Below, piece by piece: positions 1 to 5,266 of a stretch of DNA of 5,453 bases. This DNA comes from Alphaproteobacteria bacterium (lineage in GTDB: Bacteria > Pseudomonadota > Alphaproteobacteria > UBA8366): contig JABJCS010000593.1 in the NCBI GenBank assembly GCA_018665505.1, positions 1 to 5,453 on the forward strand, given 5' to 3'. Made by a program: the position numbers and the translations under genes. Under the pieces are notes generated by a model. The model did no database searches and was not told the origin of the DNA. It saw only the letters and a list, made by a program, of their open reading frames with translations. Positions within the stretch are counted from its first letter, which is position 1. Each line of letters starts with the position of its first letter.

Positions 1-2
1 CG

Positions 3-512
3 TTCTGGATCGGCGCCAACGCGGATGTCGCCATCAGACGGGCCGCAAGAATGTCTGATGCCTGGATTATCAACCCTCATAACAAAATCGAAACGATTTT
101 GCGACAAATGGAAATCTACAAGAAAACCCTGGATGAATGCGGCAAGCCGATGCCAACGGACCTGCCCATGATGCGGGAAATTTTCGTCGCCCGCACCCGC
201 GAGGAAGCCATAAAACTCGCCCGGCCGTATCTGGAAGCGAAATACAAAACCTACCACGAATGGGGCCAAGACAAAGCGATGCCCAAAGGCGACGATGATC
301 TAGGCATGGATTTCGACGAATTACTCGACGACCGCTTCGTCTTCGGTTCTGTCGATGAGGTCGCGGAGCAAATCATTGCACTACAGAAACCAATTGGATT
401 TAACCTACTTTTCTGCGGCATCCAATGGGTCGGCATGTCTCACGACCAGGTGACGGAACAGATGACGATCATGGCGAAAGAAGTGCTGCCGAAGGTGCGC
501 CAGGGGATTTAG
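3..512 (+). CDS. LLM-class flavin-dependent oxidoreductase, C-terminal part (5' end outside window)
   Basis: The frame is already open at base 3 and runs to a TAG at 510-512, giving 169 residues. The ATG at base 51 is internal, because the codons before it read FWIGANADVAIRRAAR and continue smoothly into MSDAW. A P-x-WIG-AN-x-x-A-x-RRAAR-x-x-D-x-W segment is typical of the C-terminal half of luciferase-like monooxygenases (bacterial luciferase superfamily, TIM-barrel enzymes using FMN or F420). Later features fit too: a REEAIKLARPYL helix, then FVFGSVDEVAEQI, the common 'GspeeVae' segment that closes the barrel. Full-length members have roughly 300-350 residues, so about half the gene is missing on the left. 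It ends only 6 nt from the stop of the convergent DCC gene. Substrate and cofactor cannot be read from this fragment. The family call is firm; the specific reaction is unknown. Confidence 0.88.
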   Translation, partial: FWIGANADVAIRRAARMSDAWIINPHNKIETILRQMEIYKKTLDECGKPMPTDLPMMREIFVARTREEAIKLARPYLEAKYKTYHEWGQDKAMPKGDDDLGMDFDELLDDRFVFGSVDEVAEQIIALQKPIGFNLLFCGIQWVGMSHDQVTEQMTIMAKEVLPKVRQGI

Positions 513-518
513 AGGTAT

Positions 519-950
519 CTAGCGCTCGTGGTCGATGAAAACGCGGTCCACCAGCGTCTCCCCACCCAAATCGCAGACATCGTTCCGCCCAAAGATTCGG
601 TAACGGTTGCGGGCGATCCGCGTGTAGACGAAATCCCGAATTGCGCGCGGCACCGGGCGCAGGAACCGGACCCAGCCCCATCGAGGCAAGATTACGAGCA
701 CGGTCAACGCCGCGTCGGAGCGGCGATGGGCCCGACCATTGAGGAAAACGGCGTTGGTGTCGGGATCTTTCGGATCGATCCCGAGCGCTAGCGCCAGCGC
801 GTTTCCGTATGGGGACTCGATCGGCGTAAATTTGAAGCGACGTCCAGTATCCCGCTTTGCCACGAACTGCACCCAGCCCGAACATAAAACACAATGCCCG
901 TCATACAGGATAACCGCGTCATCGAGCCACAGCGCTTCGGATTCCGTCAT
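519..950 (-). CDS. DCC-family (DUF393, YuxK-like) thiol-disulfide oxidoreductase-like protein
   Basis: The protein has 143 residues, starting at the ATG at 950-948. That start overlaps the DoxX-like gene's TGA as ATGA, and an AGGA at 960-957 lies 6 nt upstream. The open frame extends back to 1034, but that part lies inside the DoxX-like gene and has no family resemblance. Near the N-terminus, YDGHCVLC (residues 16-23) is the D-G-x-C-x-x-C signature of the DCC family, with a candidate redox pair C20/C23. The C-terminal segment VYTRIARNRYRIFGR (108-122) followed by C126 also matches the family. These are small thioredoxin-related proteins presumed to handle thiol/disulfide exchange; few members have defined functions. 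No signal peptide is visible, so it is probably cytoplasmic or associated with its membrane neighbours. As last gene of the operon it is likely translationally coupled to the DoxX-like gene. Family is clear, role inferred. Confidence 0.9.
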   Translation of the reverse strand: MTESEALWLDDAVILYDGHCVLCSGWVQFVAKRDTGRRFKFTPIESPYGNALALALGIDPKDPDTNAVFLNGRAHRRSDAALTVLVILPRWGWVRFLRPVPRAIRDFVYTRIARNRYRIFGRNDVCDLGGETLVDRVFIDHER

Positions 951-1327
951 CGGTCTTCCTGCATCGCCAGCGCTACGATCATCAGAACAATTGCGGGGCC
1001 GGTCTTCACTAACGCGCCGAGTGGTTCGATCCACATCTCCGGGGTAAGTATCGCCGCCATCCCCATATAGAACACCGAGACGACAATCCCGGCGATCAGA
1101 CCAAAGCGGCAGGTCTTGCGCGTTGCGATGAGCAGGCCGACGGCAATGTCCATGAAACTACTGGAAACCGTGACGGCGTGAGCGAGCAGCATCGAAAATC
1201 CATGGGTCGTGAGAATTGCCGTGGCGGCGTCATAGGCCATCGTTAAGACGATCAGACCGGAGAGCGCCCAGAAAACTGCCAAAACGGTACGATCAACCCT
1301 TTCAGGAGATAGAGCCGAGAGAACCAT
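947..1327 (-). CDS. DoxX-like four-helix membrane protein; probable frame-shifted C-terminal half of an SDR-DoxX fusion
   Basis: As an independent frame this gives 126 residues with four hydrophobic segments, near residues 14-34, 43-68, 73-95 and 104-122. It ends with MWIEPLGALVKTGPAIVLM, closely resembling the W-x-x-PLG-x-LxK-x-x-P motif of the DoxX-like family. Residues 1-13 do not look like family sequence and are a shadow of the SDR gene's 3' end. Homology starts near residue 14 (base 1288). In many proteobacteria this domain is fused to the C-terminus of an SDR of the kind encoded just upstream. An AGGAG at 1334-1330 precedes the ATG, but only 2 nt separate them, which is poor for initiation. 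The start is therefore doubtful: the product may be made as a fusion if the frame break is a sequence error. The biochemical role of this domain is unsettled; DoxX relatives are linked to thiol and sulfur redox at the membrane. Confidence 0.82.
   Translation of the reverse strand: MVLSALSPERVDRTVLAVFWALSGLIVLTMAYDAATAILTTHGFSMLLAHAVTVSSSFMDIAVGLLIATRKTCRFGLIAGIVVSVFYMGMAAILTPEMWIEPLGALVKTGPAIVLMIVALAMQEDR
957..960 (-). promoter_or_regulatory. Ribosome binding site (AGGA) of the DCC gene
   Basis: AGGA on the minus strand, 6 nt before the ATG at 950 and within the last codons of the DoxX-like gene. Together with the ATGA overlap it fixes the DCC start and points to coupled translation. Confidence 0.65.
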
Positions 1328-2268
1328 TTCTCCTGTATGGAGGCTGGGCGCTTTCCCAAGGCCTCGCTAAGTGAGCTTGGTGTCACACCTGTCGCGGCAA
1401 TCCAGTCTTCCGGCGCACCTTCAACACCGCGCTGCATTTCCTTAAGTGAAGTGCTGCGGATCGGCGGCGCCCAACCGAGCGCGGCGGCGGCATCACCGCA
1501 CAGCGCCCCAAGACGCAACATCCAGGGCGGTGAGCGGAATCGGGGAGTGGGTACGCCCAACCGTTCCCGGAACGCGTCTACGACTTGCCCAAAACTCGTG
1601 GTCTCCCGCGCCATCACGTCCCACATGGCGCTCCAGTCGCGCGTGCCCTCGCGCCACTGGTTGCAAAGGACGGATACCGTCGCCGCGATATCCTCCACAT
1701 CGGTTATTGCGAAAGGTCTGTTTTCGGCCGCCGCCGGAACGCCGAAAGGCGACGCAGCAAGGGCGCGAACGAGAGCACTTCCCCCGAACGCCGCATCCGC
1801 AATCACGAAGCCTGGCCGCAGGACAACATATGGATTTGGATTGTCGGAGAGAATTTTCTTCGCTTCCCTCTTGGTACGGCTGAAGGCCGTCGCGTCGTCG
1901 CTTTCCTGGCCCGGAATGGAGACATGGACGAGTAGCGGGCAGTTCGGGAGGTGCGATTGTACCCCTATCAGACGGTTGACGAAGTCGTGATGTATGGTGC
2001 CCGTGTCGCCCTGCCGACCGTCATGTAATATACCGACGCAGTTCACCATGATATCGGCTCCTACCAAGAGCCCGGCCAATGCATCGGACGGCATTTCAGC
2101 GAAGTCAGATGTCACTGCTGCCTCTCCAAAGGCAGCCAACTGGCTCTTGGTGAAGCGCCGGGCTATCGGGACAACCCGGATACCTTCTCGGCGTAGTGAT
2201 ATGGCTATGCTTGATCCGATCAGACCCGATGCGCCGAATATCGCGACTGTGGGGAGCGGATCGCTCAT
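1252..2268 (-). CDS. Atypical SDR-family NAD(P)-binding protein (NDUFA9-like), C-terminus disrupted by frame change
   Basis: The ATG at 2268-2266 gives 338 residues; it begins 1 nt after the DUF2269 stop (TGAGATG), so coupling is likely. Residues 8-18 (VAIFGASGLIG) are a Rossmann GxxGxxG nucleotide-binding loop. MVNCVGI (74-80), VHVSIPG (114-120), LRPGFVIADAAFGGSALVRAL (in 150-170) and ITDVEDIAA (188-196) follow the order seen in NDUFA9-like atypical SDRs. The usual catalytic YxxxK is FSRTK (129-133): Lys133 is kept but Tyr is Phe. Dehydrogenase activity is thus uncertain, and cofactor binding or a structural role is possible. Residues 311-327 (IQEKWFSRLYLLKGLIV) match the linker that leads into a DoxX domain in fused homologues. 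The remaining 11 residues run out of that pattern to a TGA, while the DoxX domain continues in the -1 frame. Family call is strong; substrate is unknown. Confidence 0.88.
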   Translation of the reverse strand: MSDPLPTVAIFGASGLIGSSIAISLRREGIRVVPIARRFTKSQLAAFGEAAVTSDFAEMPSDALAGLLVGADIMVNCVGILHDGRQGDTGTIHHDFVNRLIGVQSHLPNCPLLVHVSIPGQESDDATAFSRTKREAKKILSDNPNPYVVLRPGFVIADAAFGGSALVRALAASPFGVPAAAENRPFAITDVEDIAATVSVLCNQWREGTRDWSAMWDVMARETTSFGQVVDAFRERLGVPTPRFRSPPWMLRLGALCGDAAAALGWAPPIRSTSLKEMQRGVEGAPEDWIAATGVTPSSLSEALGKRPASIQEKWFSRLYLLKGLIVPFWQFSGRSPV

Positions 2269-2269
2269 C

Positions 2270-2746
2270 TCACACCATCGGTTTCGCGATCATCAACCAG
2301 ACGATCGCCAATACCGACCCGAACCCCGGTATGCCGAACACAAACCAAAGCTTAAACAGTCGGTAATAACGGTCCGGCAAGGGCGTGCCCGTCTCTACCG
2401 CCTGCTCCGCGAGAACGCGCATGCATCTCTGCATCCAGACCACCGGCAGCCATAAAAACCCGGTAAGAATATACAAGCCAATGGAGAGCATGACCCAAAA
2501 ATCCGCCAACCCATGCCCCGCATGCGATAGTAACAGAAACCCAGTGATGGGCTGAGCAATCACCGCCGTGGCGGTGAAGACGAAATCCGCCAGTACCACA
2601 ACGCCTGCGGTCCGTGCGATAAACGCGATATCGCCGCTCCGATGCGCCATCAACATGAAAAAGGCGATGCCAGTCCCGGTCCCTAGGATGACAATCCCGC
2701 CAAGGACATGAATGTATTTCAGCAGGAGATACGACAACTCGATCAC
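2270..2746 (-). CDS. DUF2269-family four-helix integral membrane protein
   Basis: The protein has 158 residues, with a GTG start at 2746-2744, 12 nt after the rhodanese gene's stop. A TTG at codon 5 (SYLLLKY follows codon 4) or nearby could also serve; the AGAGG directly before the GTG is too close to be an ideal ribosome site, so the start is uncertain by a few codons. Four hydrophobic helices are evident near residues 5-33, 48-73, 83-105 and 132-154. Family-like segments include KYIHVLGGIVILGTGTGIAF (10-29), an MLMAHRSGD turn (31-39), ADFVFTATAVIAQPITG (53-69), WLPVVWMQ (99-106) and the ending LAIVWLMIAKP (146-156). DUF2269 proteins are inner-membrane proteins of unknown function. The conserved His13 and His35 could bind a metal or haem, but this is only a suggestion. 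From memory, the family often sits beside SDR/DoxX genes, as here. Family recognition is confident; function unknown. Confidence 0.88.
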   Translation of the reverse strand: MIELSYLLLKYIHVLGGIVILGTGTGIAFFMLMAHRSGDIAFIARTAGVVVLADFVFTATAVIAQPITGFLLLSHAGHGLADFWVMLSIGLYILTGFLWLPVVWMQRCMRVLAEQAVETGTPLPDRYYRLFKLWFVFGIPGFGSVLAIVWLMIAKPMV

Positions 2747-2758
2747 CCTCTCGCGGCC

Positions 2759-3148
2759 TTACTTTCGCGTCTTCTCCTCCGTCGGGCCACCCGCTTCGCG
2801 CCAGGCGGGCATGCCGCCGGTCAGCTGCGCGATGTTTGCGATTCCCATATCCTTGAGCGCCTTCGCGGAGAGTGCGGAGCGTGGATTACCGTTGCAGAAC
2901 AGGACGTATGTCTTGTCCGCCTCCCCGTAGATATCGCGGAAATACGGGCTTTCGGGATCGAACCAGAACTCGATCATGCCGCGCGGCGCGTGGTGAGACC
3001 CGGTGATGGTATCGCTCTTCTCGACCTCACGAATATCGCGGACATCGACGAAGACCAGCTCGCCCCCGTCCTTGCGCGCCAACGCGTCCTCGGCGCTGAT
3101 CGTGTCGACTTCGCTCAGGGCCTGCTCGGCCATTTTCATGATTCCCAT
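2759..3148 (-). CDS. Single-domain rhodanese-like (sulfurtransferase) protein
   Basis: The protein has 129 residues. The ATG at 3148-3146 is chosen because AAGGAGG lies 9 nt upstream, embedded in the last codons of the SnoaL-like gene; in-frame ATGs at codons 4 and 6 are less well placed. Landmarks are LVFVDVRD (31-38), the strand that opens a rhodanese domain; HHAPRGMIEFW and DPESPYF (52-70), typical of one single-domain subfamily; the active-site loop CNGNPRS (85-91) with Cys85 as the presumed persulfide carrier; and LTGGMPAWREAGGP (109-122), the usual C-terminal motif. The catalytic Cys is present, so sulfur transfer from thiosulfate or a persulfide is plausible. The loop is Asn/Pro-rich where relatives commonly read CAGGxRS, which could alter donor preference. 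No signal peptide is visible, so a cytoplasmic location is expected. It is followed by the DUF2269 gene after 12 nt. Confidence 0.92.
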   Translation of the reverse strand: MGIMKMAEQALSEVDTISAEDALARKDGGELVFVDVRDIREVEKSDTITGSHHAPRGMIEFWFDPESPYFRDIYGEADKTYVLFCNGNPRSALSAKALKDMGIANIAQLTGGMPAWREAGGPTEEKTRK

Positions 3149-3152
3149 CGCC

Positions 3153-3584
3153 CTACTCCTCCTTCAAAAACCCGTATTGATACTGCCGCTCGGCGATGCG
3201 CCAACCGTCTTCGGTGCGGCGGAATTTGTCCTTGTACTCGACGAGGGAGCGCGGGGCCACATTGCCGGACGGCACACCCTCCACCGGATCGTCCTGGCGG
3301 AACACCATGGCATAGGAATTCCCCACGGCATTGTCTGCATCGATCACGTCGACGATTTGGTTGGTCGAGCAATGGCGCGCCAAACGGTTCCTCGGATAGA
3401 CCTTGATCCACTCGAGGATTTCCGCCCGCCCGTTCATCTCCGGATGCGCCGCCGGATTGTAATAGGCGTCCTTTGTGAACAACGCGGCGAAGGCCTCCGG
3501 GTTCAAGTGATCCACGTGTTGGCAATAGAGCAGCATCAGCTTACGGCATTCATGCTCGATCAACATCCGTTCCATGGCGTCCAT
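3153..3584 (-). CDS. SnoaL-like / NTF2-fold protein
   Basis: The protein has 143 residues. The ATG at 3584-3582 is preferred because AAAGGA at 3597-3592 lies 7 nt upstream. An earlier in-frame ATG at 3638 would lie inside the upstream LLM gene, and its added residues show no family character. Features of the SnoaL-like fold are an N-terminal helix with Y20 and D25 (LYCQHVDHLNPEAFAALFTKDA), G52-R followed by an EILEWI helix, RHCSTNQIVDVID (70-82) giving the common R-H-x-x-x-N strand, and DGWRIAERQY (126-135) near the end. Such proteins are small cytoplasmic cone-fold enzymes or binding proteins: isomerases, hydrolases or dehydratases on aromatic or polyketide-like substrates, and some have no activity. 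It lies 14 nt after the LLM gene and 4 nt before the rhodanese gene. Sharing an operon with an LLM oxidoreductase suggests the two act on one substrate, but this cannot be named. Confidence 0.88.
   Translation of the reverse strand: MDAMERMLIEHECRKLMLLYCQHVDHLNPEAFAALFTKDAYYNPAAHPEMNGRAEILEWIKVYPRNRLARHCSTNQIVDVIDADNAVGNSYAMVFRQDDPVEGVPSGNVAPRSLVEYKDKFRRTEDGWRIAERQYQYGFLKEE
3158..3164 (-). promoter_or_regulatory. Ribosome binding site (AAGGAGG) of the rhodanese gene, inside the end of the SnoaL-like gene
   Basis: AAGGAGG on the minus strand, 9 nt before the ATG at 3148. It doubles as the Lys-Glu-Glu codons that end the SnoaL-like protein, so the two genes are probably translationally coupled. 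Confidence 0.8.
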
Positions 3585-3591
3585 AATTCTG

Positions 3592-3597
3592 TCCTTT
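3592..3597 (-). promoter_or_regulatory. Ribosome binding site (AAAGGA) of the SnoaL-like gene
   Basis: AAAGGA on the minus strand, 7 nt before the ATG at 3584, inside the short gap after the LLM stop codon. It supports the shorter start over the ATG at 3638. Confidence 0.75.
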
Positions 3598-3598
3598 C

Positions 3599-4471
3599 CT
3601 ACCAGCTTTGGGGCTGGAATGTTTTCAACGCATTCCAATCAGGCGTCGGCTTCCCTTCCGGATTCAGCGGCTGAATGACGATTTGCGTCGCCCCTGCATC
3701 GACATGCGCCTGCAGGCCGCGACGGATCGTGTCCTCGCTGCCCCACAACACCATCGAATCCAGGAAGCGCTCATTACCGCCGCCCTCAAGCTCGCTTTCG
3801 CTGAAGCCGATGCGCAGCCAGTTGTTGCGGTAGTTCGGCATCGCCAGATAGCGGGCCATGTTCTTGGCCGCAGCGGCGCGCGCCACGCTCTCGTCCTCGG
3901 AGAAGCAGATCTTTTGCTCGACGCAGAGCCACTTATCCGGGCCCATAATCTCTTTCGCCATCGCCGTGTGCTCCGGTGTGACGCAATAGGGCAGCGAGCC
4001 TTCGGTCATGTCGCGGGACAGCTCCAGCATCTTCGGCCCGAGCGCCGCCAGCACCAGATTTCGCGCGGGCGCCTTCACATCGACTTTTGCATCCGCCATA
4101 CCCTCTAAATAGGCCCGCATGGTGGCGATAGGTTTGCCGTATTCGTGCCCCCGCTTGCCCGAGACCAGCGGAATATGAGAGACGCCGAGGCCGAGACAGA
4201 AACGGTCACCGTAAAGCGCGTTAAGTGCATTGTGCCCTGCCATCGCGGTAAAGGGGTCGCGGGCGTAGATATTGGCGATGCCGCTCGCGACTTTCAGCTT
4301 TTCGCTATGCGCCAACAAGAATCCGCCCATGGCGATGGATTCATACGTGGTCGATTCCGGATACCAAAGCGTGTCGTAACCGAGTTCCTCGACGCCGCGC
4401 GCCAACTCCACGAGCTGCTCGCGGCTCAACGCGTTGGTCGATACCCAAGCGCCGATCTTTCCCATTTCCAT
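3599..4471 (-). CDS. LLM-class oxidoreductase, TIGR03620-like (possible F420-dependent family)
   Basis: The protein has 290 residues. The ATG at 4471-4469 is chosen because AGGAG at 4483-4479 lies 7 nt upstream; the frame stays open to 4786, but that extension runs antisense through the Nudix gene. Residues 5-10 (KIGAWV), 23-40 (LARGVEELGYDTLWYPES), 62-75 (ASGIANIYARDPFT) and 90-98 (RFCLGLGVS) with H99 match luciferase-like TIM-barrel oxidoreductases, specifically the subfamily I recall as TIGR03620 ('probable F420-dependent', MSMEG_4141 type). LAALGPKMLELSRDMTEG (141-158) and the closing WGSEDTIRRGLQAHVDAGATQIVIQPL (within 243-269) are also standard. FMN is equally possible if the host lacks F420. 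It is the first gene of the minus-strand operon, with its promoter presumably in the divergent region at 4472-4582. It differs clearly in sequence from the LLM fragment at the left edge, so this is not a recent tandem duplicate. Substrate unknown. Confidence 0.9.
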   Translation of the reverse strand: MEMGKIGAWVSTNALSREQLVELARGVEELGYDTLWYPESTTYESIAMGGFLLAHSEKLKVASGIANIYARDPFTAMAGHNALNALYGDRFCLGLGVSHIPLVSGKRGHEYGKPIATMRAYLEGMADAKVDVKAPARNLVLAALGPKMLELSRDMTEGSLPYCVTPEHTAMAKEIMGPDKWLCVEQKICFSEDESVARAAAAKNMARYLAMPNYRNNWLRIGFSESELEGGGNERFLDSMVLWGSEDTIRRGLQAHVDAGATQIVIQPLNPEGKPTPDWNALKTFQPQSW

Positions 4472-4582
4472 AACTATTCTCCTGGCGACAATACTGTTTT
4501 CACTAAGGTTGGTCGTATAAGGCCGATGACGAGCGGGATTTAGCTTCCGCCACCGTCTTTCCGGCGGGTGGGGAATCGCGCT
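4472..4582. promoter_or_regulatory. Divergent intergenic region, likely promoters for the LLM operon (-) and the Nudix gene (+)
   Basis: This 111-bp stretch separates the two divergent genes, and it is the only gap large enough to drive the seven-gene minus-strand operon. On the plus strand TATAAG at 4516-4521 resembles a -10 box, with a poor -35-like CTGTTT at 4494-4499, 16 nt upstream. On the minus strand TTATAC around 4515-4520 is similarly weak. I see no convincing operator palindrome. Promoter presence is inferred from the layout; the boxes are weak guesses. Confidence 0.4.
4479..4483 (-). promoter_or_regulatory. Ribosome binding site (AGGAG) of the LLM gene
   Basis: AGGAG on the minus strand, 7 nt before the ATG at 4471. 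It decides the start against the much longer open frame reaching into the Nudix gene. Confidence 0.8.
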
Positions 4583-5218
4583 ATGTTGATCGGCAGTATG
4601 ACATATCCTTTCGACGACACGCTCAAGCAGCGCATCCGCACTCATATCCACCAGTTCGACGACCGGCGCGCGCCGGAAGACGGCCTGAAGCACGCGGCCG
4701 TCTCCGTGGTCGTCATCGGTCACGGCGATGAAGCCGCCTTTATCCTCACGAAACGCAGTCCGCGCCTGAACGCGCATTCCGGTCAATTCGCCTTGCCGGG
4801 CGGGCGGGTCGATACGGGTGAGACCCCGCTCGAGGCGGCCTTGCGGGAGATGCGGGAGGAGATCAGCGTCTCACTCTCGGCGGACCACCTGCTGGGGACC
4901 CTCGACGATTATCCGACCCGCTCCGGCTATCGCATCACGCCCTTCGTATTCTGGGTCGGCGAGGATATCGAGCCCGAGCCCAACCCCGGTGAAGTTGCGA
5001 CGATCTACAAGGTGCTGCTGCGGGACTTAGCGCATCCGGAGACGCCGGAATTCGCCGATATCCCAGAGAGTGACCGACCGTTGATTCGGCTCAACATCGT
5101 CAACACACAGGTCCACGCACCGACCGCCGCTGTGATCTATCAATTCCGCGAAGTGGCGATCTTCGGGCGCGACACGCGCGTCGAGCACCTAGAGCAGCCG
5201 GTCTGGGCCTGGAGCTAG
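4583..5218 (+). CDS. Nudix hydrolase, CoA-pyrophosphatase (NudL/YeaB-like) type
   Basis: From the ATG at 4583 the protein has 211 residues. GTG at 4568 (5 codons earlier) and ATG at 4598 (5 codons later) are alternatives; 4583 has the G-rich GGTGGGG about 9 nt upstream, the best of a weak set. ILTKRSPRLNAHSGQFALPGG (within residues 54-74) resembles the UPF0035 signature of CoA-specific Nudix enzymes, with Asn and Leu at positions where the textbook form has Arg and Phe. The Nudix box follows: G74, E80, R88-E89 and E92-E93, the metal-binding core, all present. The Gly expected near the end of the box is Ser95. A cytosolic enzyme splitting CoA or acyl-CoA into 3',5'-ADP and (acyl-)phosphopantetheine is the expected role, but another nucleoside-diphosphate substrate is possible. 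It is transcribed divergently from the LLM operon and precedes the CoxG-like gene by 48 nt. Confidence 0.9.
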   Translation: MLIGSMTYPFDDTLKQRIRTHIHQFDDRRAPEDGLKHAAVSVVVIGHGDEAAFILTKRSPRLNAHSGQFALPGGRVDTGETPLEAALREMREEISVSLSADHLLGTLDDYPTRSGYRITPFVFWVGEDIEPEPNPGEVATIYKVLLRDLAHPETPEFADIPESDRPLIRLNIVNTQVHAPTAAVIYQFREVAIFGRDTRVEHLEQPVWAWS

Positions 5219-5252
5219 CGGCTTGTTTGCCGTAAAACGCTGCCGAAATTCC

Positions 5253-5258
5253 AAGGAG
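5253..5258 (+). promoter_or_regulatory. Ribosome binding site (AAGGAG) of the CoxG-like gene
   Basis: AAGGAG lies 8 nt before the GTG at 5267. It supports the GTG as the true start of a gene that is cut by the window edge. Confidence 0.8.
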
Positions 5259-5266
5259 AGACAGCG

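Noticed and set aside
951..1034. A possible 28-residue N-terminal extension of the DCC protein.
   Set aside because: It lies inside the DoxX-like gene and is charged and Arg-rich without family similarity. The ATGA start with AGGA upstream is better.
1351..1357. GGGAAAG on the minus strand fits the X XXY YYZ -1 slippery pattern (G GGA AAG) in the SDR frame, and the -1 frame is open from here into the DoxX-like frame.
   Set aside because: Slippage here would replace the conserved SIQEKWFSRLYLLKGLIV segment with out-of-frame residues. The frame switch must occur about 60 nt later, so the heptamer looks coincidental.
1337..1990. A long plus-strand open frame (217 residues) opposite the SDR gene.
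   Set aside because: It has low-complexity Arg/Ser/Pro-rich composition and no recognisable domain, and it lies fully antisense to a well-supported SDR.
2708..3674. Two overlapping plus-strand open frames of over 220 residues opposite the rhodanese and SnoaL-like genes.
   Set aside because: They are mirror images of the codon bias of the minus-strand genes, with no family motifs and no good ribosome sites.
4472..4786. A possible 105-residue N-terminal extension of the LLM protein.
   Set aside because: It runs antisense through the Nudix gene and the intergenic region. The LLM family begins at about residue 1 of the shorter start, which has a good AGGAG.
5218..5233. A small inverted repeat (CGGC-TTGTTT-GCCG) after the Nudix stop, considered as a terminator.
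   Set aside because: The stem has only 4 bp plus a G-U pair and no T run follows. The next gene starts close by on the same strand.
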